A stretch of 34,814 nt of DNA, taken from assembly GCA_044224215.1 (NCBI GenBank), contig JBGAKX010000038.1, forward strand, positions 1-34,814, given 5' to 3'. The translations under genes and the position numbers were made by a program. This stretch comes from DAOMFM01 sp035429825 (lineage in GTDB: Bacteria; Acidobacteriota; Blastocatellia; UBA7656; JADIYM01). Below are positions 24,010 to 31,443 of this stretch, in pieces; positions within the stretch are counted from its first letter, which is position 1; the number at the start of each line of letters is the position of its first letter. The notes below the pieces were generated by a model. It made no database searches and was not told where the DNA came from. It saw only the letters and a program-made list of their open reading frames with translations.

Positions 24010-25131
24010 ATGACATCGCCCGACGTCATCCTCGAACCGCTGTCGACCGGCGACATCATCGACCGGTCGGTGCGGATCTACCGGCAGAACGTCCGGCCGT
24101 TGCTCGCAACGGTGCTCGTGCCGTTTCTCGTCGGAGCGCTTGGATGGCTGATGATGCAGTTCGGCAAGTCCAATCTCTCGATTGACGAGCCGACGCCCGG
24201 AACGCTCGCAAGCAGCATCATTCTGGTGGGCGGCGGATTCGTAGTCTGGCTGCTGTACGCCTACCTGATGGTGCTGACGGTCGCGGGGCTGTCGCGAACC
24301 ATCGGCGACTACCTCATGCTCGGCAAGCCGATCACGGTACGCGCGTCGGTCGTGGCTGTCCGCAGCCGCATCGGCGACCTCACGCTCGGCAGCCTCTTTC
24401 TCGCCGGAAGCGTGATCGTCGGTTCCATCATCATGATGGGCGTCTTCTTTGTCGCGATGCTCGTCGTCGGTATCGTGACGGCTGCGCTCGCGTGGTTGCA
24501 GCTGCCGCAGCAGTTGACGGGTGTGCTCGCAGTCGTCGTCCTGCTCGCCGCATTCGGTTTCGTCATTCTTGTCGTGGTCCCGTCGCTGCTCGCGCGCGTC
24601 GTGTTCATCCCGCAGGCGATCATGATCGAGGGATGCTCGGCATCGACGGCGCTGTCGCGGGCAATCGAGCTCGGCGCGCGGAACTGGAACCGCGTGCTCG
24701 CTATCCTGATCTTCAGCTACTTCACCGGGCTGTCGCTAGCGGCAGCGGTGCTGGCGCCGATCGCGCTTCTGTTGTGGCTGTCCGGCTACCTCGTGTTCGA
24801 CACGGCGTCGTTTGAGGCCGTCACGGGAGGCGTGCAGCAGTTCTCCTCGTTTCTCGTAGTGCCGGTCTGGTCGATCGCCTACACGCTGCTCTACTTCGAC
24901 AGCCGCGTCCGACGCGAAGGGTACGACGTCGACCTGCTCGCGCGACGATTGCCGCCGCCGCCCGTTCCACGCGCGGTGCCCGCACCCGCGTTTGCGTACG
25001 GAGCGCCGCAGCTGGCCGCGCCGGTCCAGTCCGGGTTTGCACGCACCAAGTTTGCGAGCGACGGGCGGTGTCTGCGGTGCGGCCGCTACAACCTCTTCAA
25101 CTCGGCGAACTGCCCCGGATGCGGATGGTGA
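24010..25131 (+). CDS. Polytopic membrane protein with C-terminal zinc ribbon
   Basis: A 373-residue protein. The cytoplasmic start LSTGDIIDRSVRIYRQNVRPLL resembles membrane domains that precede glycerophosphodiesterase or DUF975-type modules. About six TM segments follow (roughly 32-48, 70-98, 125-155, 165-195, 230-260, 275-295). The cytoplasmic tail is Pro/Ala-rich and ends in a zinc ribbon, CLRCGRYNLFNSANCPGCGW. Function is unknown. The ATG has no clear ribosome site; the 86-bp gap upstream has imperfect GC-rich inverted repeats only. The last codons overlap the start of the DUF4129 gene, so the two are likely coupled. Confidence 0.7.
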   Translation: MTSPDVILEPLSTGDIIDRSVRIYRQNVRPLLATVLVPFLVGALGWLMMQFGKSNLSIDEPTPGTLASSIILVGGGFVVWLLYAYLMVLTVAGLSRTIGDYLMLGKPITVRASVVAVRSRIGDLTLGSLFLAGSVIVGSIIMMGVFFVAMLVVGIVTAALAWLQLPQQLTGVLAVVVLLAAFGFVILVVVPSLLARVVFIPQAIMIEGCSASTALSRAIELGARNWNRVLAILIFSYFTGLSLAAAVLAPIALLLWLSGYLVFDTASFEAVTGGVQQFSSFLVVPVWSIAYTLLYFDSRVRREGYDVDLLARRLPPPPVPRAVPAPAFAYGAPQLAAPVQSGFARTKFASDGRCLRCGRYNLFNSANCPGCGW

Positions 25132-26171
25132 CGCATGGCGTTCCACTCCGCCGGCGCGCGTCCGGACGCGTCGTGTGTGGCGCGGCGGTCGTGCTTGCGA
25201 TCGTGTCGTTCATACCACGCGTCACGCATGCGGCTCCGCTCGCCGACTATGACCAGCGGCTTGGGCGTGCCATCGAAATCGCCGACAACGTGTACGGTGG
25301 CGACACGTCGGTGCCGTTGTCGCAAATCGGCGAGCTGCTGCCGCCGCACGAGACCATCGAATACGGCAACCAGTCCTTCAATGTCGACAACTCGTGGCTT
25401 GCCGCGGCGATCGCGCAGTACGACGGATCGACGGACACAAGCGTCAGGGCCGTCGCTCTGAATGCGATCGTGACGCGGCTCTACGCGATGAGCTCGGCCA
25501 TCACGATGCTCGACAAGGCGCCCGAGCACGCAACGCCGGAAGACCGCGATCGGCTCGAGAAGATCCTCAAGGATCCGGAGTTCCGCCCACCAGCGGAGGA
25601 TCCGCTTGCCGCGTATCTGCGCGACCTTCGGCGCAGGATCTTCGAATTCCTCGCCCGCGTGCTTCAGAAGCTCTTTGGCGGCCAGCAGTCGTCTTCGTAC
25701 GCAAGCGGGGTGCGAATCATCGTCGTCGCCGTCGGCGCGGTGGCCCTGTTCGTGCTCGGTCGCGCGATCGTGCAGGCAGTTGCCCGGCGCAAACCAGGAA
25801 GAAGGCGGGCAAAAAAGGTGGTGCTCGGCGAGGAGGTCGACGAGTCGACGACGTCGGACGACCTGGTGACGGCGGCGCGAGCCCTCGCGTCGAGCGGCGA
25901 TTACCGCGGCGCGATCCGCAAGCTCTTCGTCGCATTGATCTACGAGCTCGACGAGCGGGGCGTGGTCACCCTCCGCAGCGAAGCGACCAACCGCGAGTAC
26001 CTCGCGCTCGTACGCGACGCGGGGCGCCTCTATCCCGTCATGACGGCGATGACCGATGTCTTTGAGCGCGTGTGGTACGGGCAGGCGGACGTCGATCGGA
26101 TCGACTTTGACGAGTTCGAAAGGCTGCATTCGCAGGCCCGGTCGGCATTTGCGGCGCCTGCGGTGAATTGA
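25125..26171 (+). CDS. Exported membrane protein with DUF4129 domain
   Basis: A 348-residue protein with a signal peptide (basic MVTHGVPLRRRASGRVV, hydrophobic core CGAAVVLAIVSFIP, probable cleavage after THA). An extracytoplasmic helical region has ADYDQRLGRAIEIADNVYGGD near its start. A TM helix (about 203-222) precedes a basic stretch (RRKPGRRRAKK) and a cytoplasmic DUF4129 domain (AARALASSGDYRGAIRKLFVALIYELDERGVV...TNREYL). DUF4129 is usually the tail of transglutaminase-like proteins or a partner in MoxR/DUF58 clusters; those are absent. ATG at 25125 overlaps the upstream stop; ATG at 25119 is an alternative start. Confidence 0.75.
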   Translation: MVTHGVPLRRRASGRVVCGAAVVLAIVSFIPRVTHAAPLADYDQRLGRAIEIADNVYGGDTSVPLSQIGELLPPHETIEYGNQSFNVDNSWLAAAIAQYDGSTDTSVRAVALNAIVTRLYAMSSAITMLDKAPEHATPEDRDRLEKILKDPEFRPPAEDPLAAYLRDLRRRIFEFLARVLQKLFGGQQSSSYASGVRIIVVAVGAVALFVLGRAIVQAVARRKPGRRRAKKVVLGEEVDESTTSDDLVTAARALASSGDYRGAIRKLFVALIYELDERGVVTLRSEATNREYLALVRDAGRLYPVMTAMTDVFERVWYGQADVDRIDFDEFERLHSQARSAFAAPAVN

Positions 26172-26208
26172 CGCGTGGACGGGGTCTGCGGTCTACTCAA
26201 CGTGTCCG

Positions 26209-27198
26209 ATGGCTGAGACAAAGAACAACCAGGAGAGTCCGACGATCGCGCGCGGCCGGCTCGTGCTCGAAGTGGAGGCGCGCGCCATCCGCGACCTGGT
26301 CGACCGGCTTGACGGGGCGTTCGAGCAGGCGGTCGAGCTGATCTACACCGCCGGCGGCCGCGTGATCACGAGCGGAATCGGAAAATCGGGGATCATCTGC
26401 CAGAAGATCGCGTCGACGATGTCGTCGACAGGGACACCGGCAATGTTCATGCACCCGGTCGAGGCGATCCACGGGGATCTCGGAATGCTCGTCGAGGGCG
26501 ACGTGGTGATCATCGCGTCGAACAGCGGCGAGACGGACGAGCTGTTGCGCGTTGTCCCGATCGTCAAACGGCTCGGCGCGCCGTTGATCGCAATCGTCGG
26601 GCGTGTCGAATCGTCGCTGTCGCGCGAAGCGGACGTCGTTCTCGACGTCTCGATCACCGAGGAGGCATGTCCGCTCGGGCTCGCGCCGACGGCATCGACC
26701 ACGGCGGCTCTTGCGATGGGCGACGCGCTTGCGATGGCGCTGATCGAACGGCGCGGGTTCTCGGCCGAACAGTTTGCCGAGCGCCATCCCGGCGGCAACA
26801 TCGGCCGCAGGTTCCTGCGCGTGAGCGACCTGATGCATACGGGCGAGCGGTTGCCGGTGGTGACGCTCGATACGCCGATTGGCGAAGCGATCTTCGAGAT
26901 GACGTCCAAGGGATTCGGCGCGACGTCTGTAGTGGATGGCGACGGCCGGCTTGCGGGCATCGTAACGGACGGAGATCTGCGGAGGTTGCTGGCACGCCAC
27001 CCGGTCGATGCGCTGACGGTGCCTGTCGTCGATGCGATGACTCCGCGACCGCTGACGATCGACGGTGACGAGCTGGCGGCGGCGGCGCTGGAGGTGATGG
27101 AACGACGGCACGTGACCGCGCTGCTGGTCCTCGACGCCGATGCGCGGCCGCTCGGGATACTGCATATCCACGATCTGTGGCGGACGCAGCTGTTCTAG
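26209..27198 (+). CDS. kdsD: D-arabinose-5-phosphate isomerase
   Basis: Isomerises D-ribulose 5-phosphate to D-arabinose 5-phosphate, the first step of KDO synthesis for LPS. The 329-residue product has the SIS domain with SGIGKSG (Lys59), His88 in HPVEAIHGDLGM, and the conserved ERHPGG His. GLAPTASTTAALAMGDALA is the family signature. Two CBS domains follow (SDLMHTGERLPVV; DAMTPRPLTIDGDELAAAALEVME). Length and order match KdsD/KpsF of diderms. No good ribosome site precedes the ATG. No kdsA, kdsB or kdsC is nearby. A hairpin follows the stop. Confidence 0.93.
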   Translation: MAETKNNQESPTIARGRLVLEVEARAIRDLVDRLDGAFEQAVELIYTAGGRVITSGIGKSGIICQKIASTMSSTGTPAMFMHPVEAIHGDLGMLVEGDVVIIASNSGETDELLRVVPIVKRLGAPLIAIVGRVESSLSREADVVLDVSITEEACPLGLAPTASTTAALAMGDALAMALIERRGFSAEQFAERHPGGNIGRRFLRVSDLMHTGERLPVVTLDTPIGEAIFEMTSKGFGATSVVDGDGRLAGIVTDGDLRRLLARHPVDALTVPVVDAMTPRPLTIDGDELAAAALEVMERRHVTALLVLDADARPLGILHIHDLWRTQLF

Positions 27199-27205
27199 AC
27201 GCGGG

Positions 27206-27224
27206 GCGACCCTTACAGGGTCGC
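27206..27224 (+). terminator. Hairpin after kdsD
   Basis: An 8-bp perfect stem (27206-27213 with 27217-27224), 3-nt loop, 7 bp after the stop. There is no T-tract, so it may protect the mRNA 3' end rather than terminate alone. Confidence 0.45.
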
Positions 27225-27243
27225 GAGCACTGTGGTGGCGGAA

Positions 27244-27279
27244 CCGGGGGTCGGCGTCGCTTCGCTCCTTGACCCCCGG
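27244..27279. repeat. REP-like inverted repeat with CCGGGGGTC arms
   Basis: CCGGGGGTC (27244-27252) is exactly inverted as GACCCCCGG (27271-27279). Degenerate 15-bp palindromes related to the adjacent array follow at 27291-27305 (CACCCC-TGC-GGGGTG) and 27332-27346 (CACTCC-GAG-GGGGTG). No gene is seen in 27199-27577; the region is repeat-derived throughout. Confidence 0.7.
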
Positions 27280-27425
27280 CTATTCTCGCGCACCCCTGCG
27301 GGGTGCTCGAACCAACGCCGCACGTTTCGGCCACTCCGAGGGGGTGCGGGCAATGTTGCCGAAGGATTCGGGTCCCCGTAGGAGGTGCTCGTCGTGTTGC
27401 CGTTAGCGTCACGCGTTCGACCTTT

Positions 27426-27710
27426 CGAGCACCCCGAAGGGGTGACTGGCATGTAGCGGTTAGCGCCGCGACGGTCGACCTTCCGAGCACCCCGAAGGGG
27501 TGACTGGTGACAGGGCGGTTAGCGCCGCGACGGTCGACCCTTTCGAGCACCCCGAAGGGGTGACTGGCATGTAGCGGTTAGCGCCGCGACGGTCGACCTT
27601 CCGAGCACCCCGAAGGGGTGACTGGCATGTAGCGGTTAGCGCCGCGACGGTCGACCTTCCGAGCACCCCGAAGGGGTGACTGGCATGTAGCGGTAGCGCC
27701 GCGAATCTTC
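27426..27710. repeat. Tandem array of five ~58-bp hairpin-bearing units
   Basis: Units begin at 27426, 27484, 27544, 27602 and 27660 (periods 58, 60, 58, 58 bp), then a degenerate start at 27711. Each has CGAGCACCCCGAAGGGGTG containing the palindrome CACCCC-GAA-GGGGTG (27430, 27488, 27548, 27606, 27664), then a TGACTGGCATGTAGCGG segment, TTAGCGCCGCGACG and GTCGAC. The second unit has a variant middle (GTGACAGGG). The intervening sequence is conserved rather than unique, so this is not a CRISPR array. Confidence 0.92.
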
Positions 27711-28447
27711 CGAGCAACCGCCGGGGTCGAGGCGCGCGGAGCGCGACGACGACCCCGGTGGGTCAGATACGTGATCAGGACCCTGTGGGCGGTCCGGCAA
27801 TGAACGCACCGCGTCTCGATCATCCCGCGCAATCGGTCAAATTCGTCTTCGAAGACCAAGGGAGGCATTGTGCACGTGACCCGCCGCTCCTCGAGCATCA
27901 CCCGAATGGCCTCGATCGCCGCTCCATCGCCGCTCGACGATCCCGACACGAACAACGCATCCGACATCCCAAGGACCCGTCGCGCCGACTGCTTGACCTC
28001 CGCCGAATCCGGCCGCGCGACCATCACGACAAAATCCGCCGGAACGTCGGTCAAGAACCCCGTGCCCTCGATCACCACTCCTGGACATCCAGGCGCCACG
28101 CGGCCGAGCGCGTCGCGCACACCGTCGGCAACCTGCTGCTTCGTGGCGATGACCCAGTGGACGTTCGCCGCGCCCGAATCCCAGAACCGCGCCGTGTCCT
28201 TCCCCGCCGCGTAGTTCGCGTCGCGACCCGACAGAATCAGTGGCGTGTCCGACAACAGGTGGCTCACGCAACACGTTTCGGGATCCTTGCCGCACGACCG
28301 GTAGTGACCCTTCGTCACCTTGATTGCCTCCCATCCCGGCAGGGACTCGATCAGCCGGCACGCGAGCGCCGTCTTGCCGACGTTCGACGAAAACCCGGCG
28401 ACTGCGACGATGGATGGGCGTCGGTCCACGTGCCGATTCTCGCACAT
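27578..28447 (-). CDS. MobB-like P-loop NTPase with repeat-derived C-terminus
   Basis: The 289-residue product has a Walker A loop AGFSSNVGKTALACRL (about 17-32). GKDTARFWDSGAANVHWVIA and VVIEGTGFL follow the MobB order of motifs (GKDS...AGA; hhhEG). MobB assists molybdenum-cofactor nucleotide attachment, but no moa/mob genes are nearby, and this could be another SIMIBI-type ATPase/GTPase. A Cys-rich stretch (CGKDPETCC) and CVHC are unusual. The last 60 or so residues (from about 27760 down) are translated from a CCGGGGTCG inverted repeat and three array units (SPLRGARKVDRRGANR, MPVTPSGCSEG). The native stop seems lost. No clear ribosome site; a GTG at 28429 is an alternative start. Confidence 0.65.
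   Translation of the reverse strand: MCENRHVDRRPSIVAVAGFSSNVGKTALACRLIESLPGWEAIKVTKGHYRSCGKDPETCCVSHLLSDTPLILSGRDANYAAGKDTARFWDSGAANVHWVIATKQQVADGVRDALGRVAPGCPGVVIEGTGFLTDVPADFVVMVARPDSAEVKQSARRVLGMSDALFVSGSSSGDGAAIEAIRVMLEERRVTCTMPPLVFEDEFDRLRGMIETRCVHCRTAHRVLITYLTHRGRRRAPRASTPAVARKIRGATATCQSPLRGARKVDRRGANRYMPVTPSGCSEGRPSRR
27721..27758. repeat. REP-like inverted repeat with CCGGGGTCG arms
   Basis: CCGGGGTCG (27721-27729) is inverted as CGACCCCGG (27750-27758). It borders the tandem array on the side of the P-loop gene and lies inside that gene's reading frame. Confidence 0.75.
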
Positions 28448-28481
28448 CTCGAGCCCCGACCGCAGGCGACGATCGCTCTGC

Positions 28482-28487
28482 TATACT
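28482..28487 (+). promoter_or_regulatory. -10 box for the membrane/SRPBCC gene
   Basis: TATACT in a CTGCTATACTGG context similar to the -10 at 22532. The predicted start near 28494 gives a leader of about 43 nt with AAGGAG (28524-28529) 7 nt before the ATG. No strong -35 is seen. Confidence 0.5.
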
Positions 28488-28536
28488 GGCCGTCCGCGCT
28501 ATCGTTCCACGTCGTCAGACCCCAAGGAGTCCCCGT

Positions 28537-29937
28537 ATGAACGTGCGACCGTCCGATTTCGTAGGGCGCTGGGATGGCACCCTCGACCGCGGTCCGTATG
28601 CACTCGTCGGCGTTCTGCTGTTCTTTCTGAAGCACAACATCGACCGGGGCGTCGCGATATTCGCCTTCGACCGGCCGTGGTCGCTGTTCTACTACCTGTC
28701 GCCGACGGACGCGCTTCGGTTCTCTGCGATGTCGGCCGTGGATCGCACGTTCTATGCGACGCTCGTCGCCATCGCGATGCCGTTCATCTACGTCGGCACG
28801 CTGATGACCGTGAAGCGGCTCAAATCCGCCGGGCTCCCGCCGTGGCTCGTGCTGTTCTTCTTCATTCCGTTCGTCAATCTCGTCCTGTTCGCGGTGCTCT
28901 GCGTGCTGCCCGAGGCGACCGAAGTGACGCGCGACGCCAGGCCGACCGGGCGCTTCAAGCAGTTCCTCGATCGACTCATTCCAGAGAGCGCGCTCGGCAG
29001 CGCGTCCGTCGCCATCCTGCTCATCCTTCCGATATTCGTCGTTGGCGTGCTGTTCGCCACCAACGGGCTCGGGCAGTACGGCTGGGGGATATTCGTCGGT
29101 CTGCCGTTCTACCTCGGCATGTTCTCGGTGCTGGTGTACGGCTATCACGAGCCCCGCAGCTTTGGCAGTTGCGTTGCCGTCGCGATGATCGCAACGGTGG
29201 TCCTCGGGCTCGCCACCGTGGCGCTCGCATTCGAGGGCGTGATCTGCGTGGCGATGGCCGCGCCGATCATGGGGACGCTCGCGTTCGTGGGATCGGTCAT
29301 CGGATACGTCATCCAGCGCCGGCCCTACGTCATGCGGTCCGCACCGCTGGCCATGTTCGTGCTGCTGCTCGTCGTTCCCGGACTGATGGGAGCGGAGGCG
29401 CGCATCGCGCCGCTTCCGCCGCTCGTCGCGGTGCGGACGTCGGTCGACATTGACGCGGAGCCCGCACGCGTCTGGGAACACGTCGTGACGTTCACCGAGC
29501 TCCCGGCGCCGACGGACCTGTTCTTCAAGACAGGCGTCGCGTATCCGATGCGGGCCGAGATCGCCGGCCACGGCGTCGGCGCGGTGCGCCACTGCGTGTT
29601 CTCGACGGGGCCGTTCGTCGAGCCGATCGAGGTCTGGGACGAACCGCGGCTACTGAAGTTCTCGGTGACCGCGCAACCGCCCGCGATGCAGGAGATGACG
29701 CCGTACGGGCGCATCGATCCACCCCACCTCGACAACTATCTCGTGTCCGAGGGCGGGCAGTTTCTTCTGACGCCGCTTCCTGGTGGACGCACGCACCTCG
29801 AGGGCACGACGTGGTATCGAAACAGGATGTGGCCGTCAGAGTACTGGCAGCTGTGGTCCGACATGGTGATCCACAGGATCCATCAACGGGTCCTCGATCA
29901 CGTGAAGACGCTCGCCGAGCAGCCCGAATCGCAGTGA
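28537..29937 (+). CDS. Polytopic membrane protein fused to an SRPBCC-like domain
   Basis: A 466-residue protein. The N-terminal two thirds have about eight TM helices, beginning DFVGRWDGTLDRGPYALVGVLLFFL. The GR-x-x-G-x-L-D-R start is reminiscent of DUF805-type proteins (weak inference). From about residue 305 a soluble domain starts VRTSVDIDAEPARVWEHVVTFTELP, the usual opening of SRPBCC/polyketide-cyclase-like ligand-binding folds. It ends with a long helix (YWQLWSDMVIHRIHQRVLDHVKTL) that caps such folds. The combination suggests binding of a hydrophobic ligand at the membrane; the substrate is unknown. ATG chosen for AAGGAG at 7 nt spacing. Confidence 0.75.
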   Translation: MNVRPSDFVGRWDGTLDRGPYALVGVLLFFLKHNIDRGVAIFAFDRPWSLFYYLSPTDALRFSAMSAVDRTFYATLVAIAMPFIYVGTLMTVKRLKSAGLPPWLVLFFFIPFVNLVLFAVLCVLPEATEVTRDARPTGRFKQFLDRLIPESALGSASVAILLILPIFVVGVLFATNGLGQYGWGIFVGLPFYLGMFSVLVYGYHEPRSFGSCVAVAMIATVVLGLATVALAFEGVICVAMAAPIMGTLAFVGSVIGYVIQRRPYVMRSAPLAMFVLLLVVPGLMGAEARIAPLPPLVAVRTSVDIDAEPARVWEHVVTFTELPAPTDLFFKTGVAYPMRAEIAGHGVGAVRHCVFSTGPFVEPIEVWDEPRLLKFSVTAQPPAMQEMTPYGRIDPPHLDNYLVSEGGQFLLTPLPGGRTHLEGTTWYRNRMWPSEYWQLWSDMVIHRIHQRVLDHVKTLAEQPESQ

Positions 29938-29958
29938 CGCGTCGACCGGCGCCGGGAG

Positions 29959-30246
29959 TTACGGCTCGTCCGGCTCGTCGAACTCGACGAACAGATCGTC
30001 GAATCCCATCTGGGCGTCGTTGACGAACGCGGCTTCGTGCTCGCCGTGGGCGCGTTCCGAATTGCGCCCGAGCGCCCGCCGCACGTCCTTCAGGCTGTAC
30101 CTGACGATCCGATCGGTCACGTAGAGCGCGGGAATCCGGCCGCCCCGGCGGAGACGGTTGATCGTCGACTCGCTGACCTGGAGCTGATCTGCCAGCTGTC
30201 TGGCGGTCAGGTACTCGCTCCGCTTGTCTCCTGACGGTTCGTTCAT
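29959..30246 (-). CDS. Small excisionase-type helix-turn-helix DNA-binding protein
   Basis: A 95-residue protein. Residues about 11-58 (YLTARQLADQLQVSESTINRLRRGGRIPAL...RYSLKDVRRAL) are a MerR/excisionase-family HTH_17 domain. An acidic tail (FDDLFVEFDEPDEP) follows. Such proteins act as excision factors or small transcriptional regulators; no integrase is nearby, so a regulator is likelier. The start at 30246 has no good ribosome site but excludes a non-conserved extension. It lies 13 bp after the carboxypeptidase-regulatory-like gene and is probably cotranscribed. Confidence 0.75.
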   Translation of the reverse strand: MNEPSGDKRSEYLTARQLADQLQVSESTINRLRRGGRIPALYVTDRIVRYSLKDVRRALGRNSERAHGEHEAAFVNDAQMGFDDLFVEFDEPDEP

Positions 30247-30259
30247 CTCGCGTGACGCA

Positions 30260-30883
30260 CTATCGCGGTGACAGTGTAAGGGGCGGGGCGTTGAGAATCT
30301 CGCCGCCGGCAACGTTCACGACGACGCTCACGGTCTCGTGCTTCGGGCTCGTTGCCGTCAGCTTGTAGCGGCCCTCGCCGCCGGGCAGATGGAACACGAA
30401 GAAGCCGTTCTGATCGGTCGTCGCTTGACGCTTGAGCTGCTTGACCGGTTCTCCGTCGTCGCCCGGCACGCGCTCGAGATCGACGTGAATGCCGGAGAGC
30501 GTCCTGCCCACGGTATCGAACACCGTGCCGCGAACGACAGAGTCGTCGTCCACGTCGGGCAGCTCGACCCGGCTGTCGAGTTTCGTCGTCTTTCCGGGCT
30601 CGACCGCAATCGGGAGCCGCAGCGTCGTCGAGGCATAGCCATCCGCCTCGAACCGAAGCCGGTACGAGCCGGGAGGCAACTCGATCGCGAACTCGCCCTT
30701 CAGGTTCGTCTTCGTCTCGACGTCGTTGTCAGACGTTGCGATGACACGAGCGTCGGCGATGGCCTTTCCGTGCGTGTTCACCACGCGACCCGTCACCGTC
30801 CCCTTCCCGTCCTCGGCGGATGCGGGAGCGGCTATCGCGAGCAGCACGGCAACAAGACACGCAACGAATCCGGCACGACGCAT
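30260..30883 (-). CDS. Exported protein with two carboxypeptidase-regulatory-like domains
   Basis: A 207-residue secreted protein. The signal peptide is MRRAGFVACLVAVLLAIAAP with cleavage near ASA-E. Two beta-sandwich CarboxypepD_reg-like modules follow: about 28-112 (GTVTGRVVNTHGKAIADARV...GEFAIELPPGSYRLRFEADGY) and about 118-205 (VVRGTVFDTVGRTLSGIHVDL...GFFVFHLPGGEGRYKLTATS). These folds usually mediate protein or glycan contacts in surface proteins. Here they stand alone without a TonB receptor or peptidase. The start at 30883 follows AGAGGG and places the signal peptide at the N-terminus. Confidence 0.82.
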   Translation of the reverse strand: MRRAGFVACLVAVLLAIAAPASAEDGKGTVTGRVVNTHGKAIADARVIATSDNDVETKTNLKGEFAIELPPGSYRLRFEADGYASTTLRLPIAVEPGKTTKLDSRVELPDVDDDSVVRGTVFDTVGRTLSGIHVDLERVPGDDGEPVKQLKRQATTDQNGFFVFHLPGGEGRYKLTATSPKHETVSVVVNVAGGEILNAPPLTLSPR

Positions 30884-31035
30884 CGAAAACCCTCTCGTAT
30901 CGGGATTTGTCGAGTCTAGTGAGCGTGCCCGCAAATGTCAATTTTGGCGCACTTTGCCGCCCGCGTGCGTGCGGGTCGACGGATCGCGATGGCGGTCGTA
31001 GAATGGCCCGGACGATTCAAGCCGCGGGAGGGCCT

Positions 31036-31437
31036 GTGCAGATCGCCGGCTTCATCTTCACCGTGTCGGAGCTCGAGGGATACCGGTTCATCGAGACCGT
31101 GTTTCCTGAGGAATTCGATCGCAGCCGTTTGTGGGCTGCCGCGTCGAGCTATCCGACGCTCTGGGACGAGAGCCGCCCCACCGTCACGCTCAACGACATC
31201 CGGAAGATGCCCGAGCTCGACGACGAGGCGCGCCGCGTCCTCCGTTGGGTCCTTCAGCAGAACCAGATCCGGGCAAGGCTGCTCGCCACGTCGTGGGTGG
31301 CGGGAACAAACGACGCCGGACGGCAGCAGATCGAGCAGATTCTCACGTCCGTCGGACGCCCGACCTCGACGGTCTTCACGACGCGCGCCGAAGCGCTCAC
31401 ACACCTGCGCGAAGCGATTCGCGAGTGGCAAGCCTGA
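31036..31437 (+). CDS. Small STAS/SpoIIAA-like protein (family uncertain)
   Basis: A product of about 133 residues with alternating strands and helices. VQIAGFIFTVSELEGYRFIETV opens it; SRPTVTLNDIRKMPELDDEARRVLRWVLQQN and RARLLATSWVAGT form the centre, then STVFTTRAEALTHLREAIREW. The fold order resembles STAS or SpoIIAA-like domains, with the short W-[ED]-A-L-x-H-L helix at the end, but I cannot name a family. GTG at 31036 follows GGGAGGG. An in-frame ATG at 31003 overlaps a TAGAAT -10-like box, so I prefer the GTG. It converges on dnaB, 6 bp apart. Confidence 0.6.
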   Translation: MQIAGFIFTVSELEGYRFIETVFPEEFDRSRLWAAASSYPTLWDESRPTVTLNDIRKMPELDDEARRVLRWVLQQNQIRARLLATSWVAGTNDAGRQQIEQILTSVGRPTSTVFTTRAEALTHLREAIREWQA

Positions 31438-31443
31438 CGGTCG

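Noticed and set aside
27426..27710. Possible CRISPR array
   Set aside because: The sequence between the palindromes is nearly identical from unit to unit, not unique spacers, and no cas gene is present.
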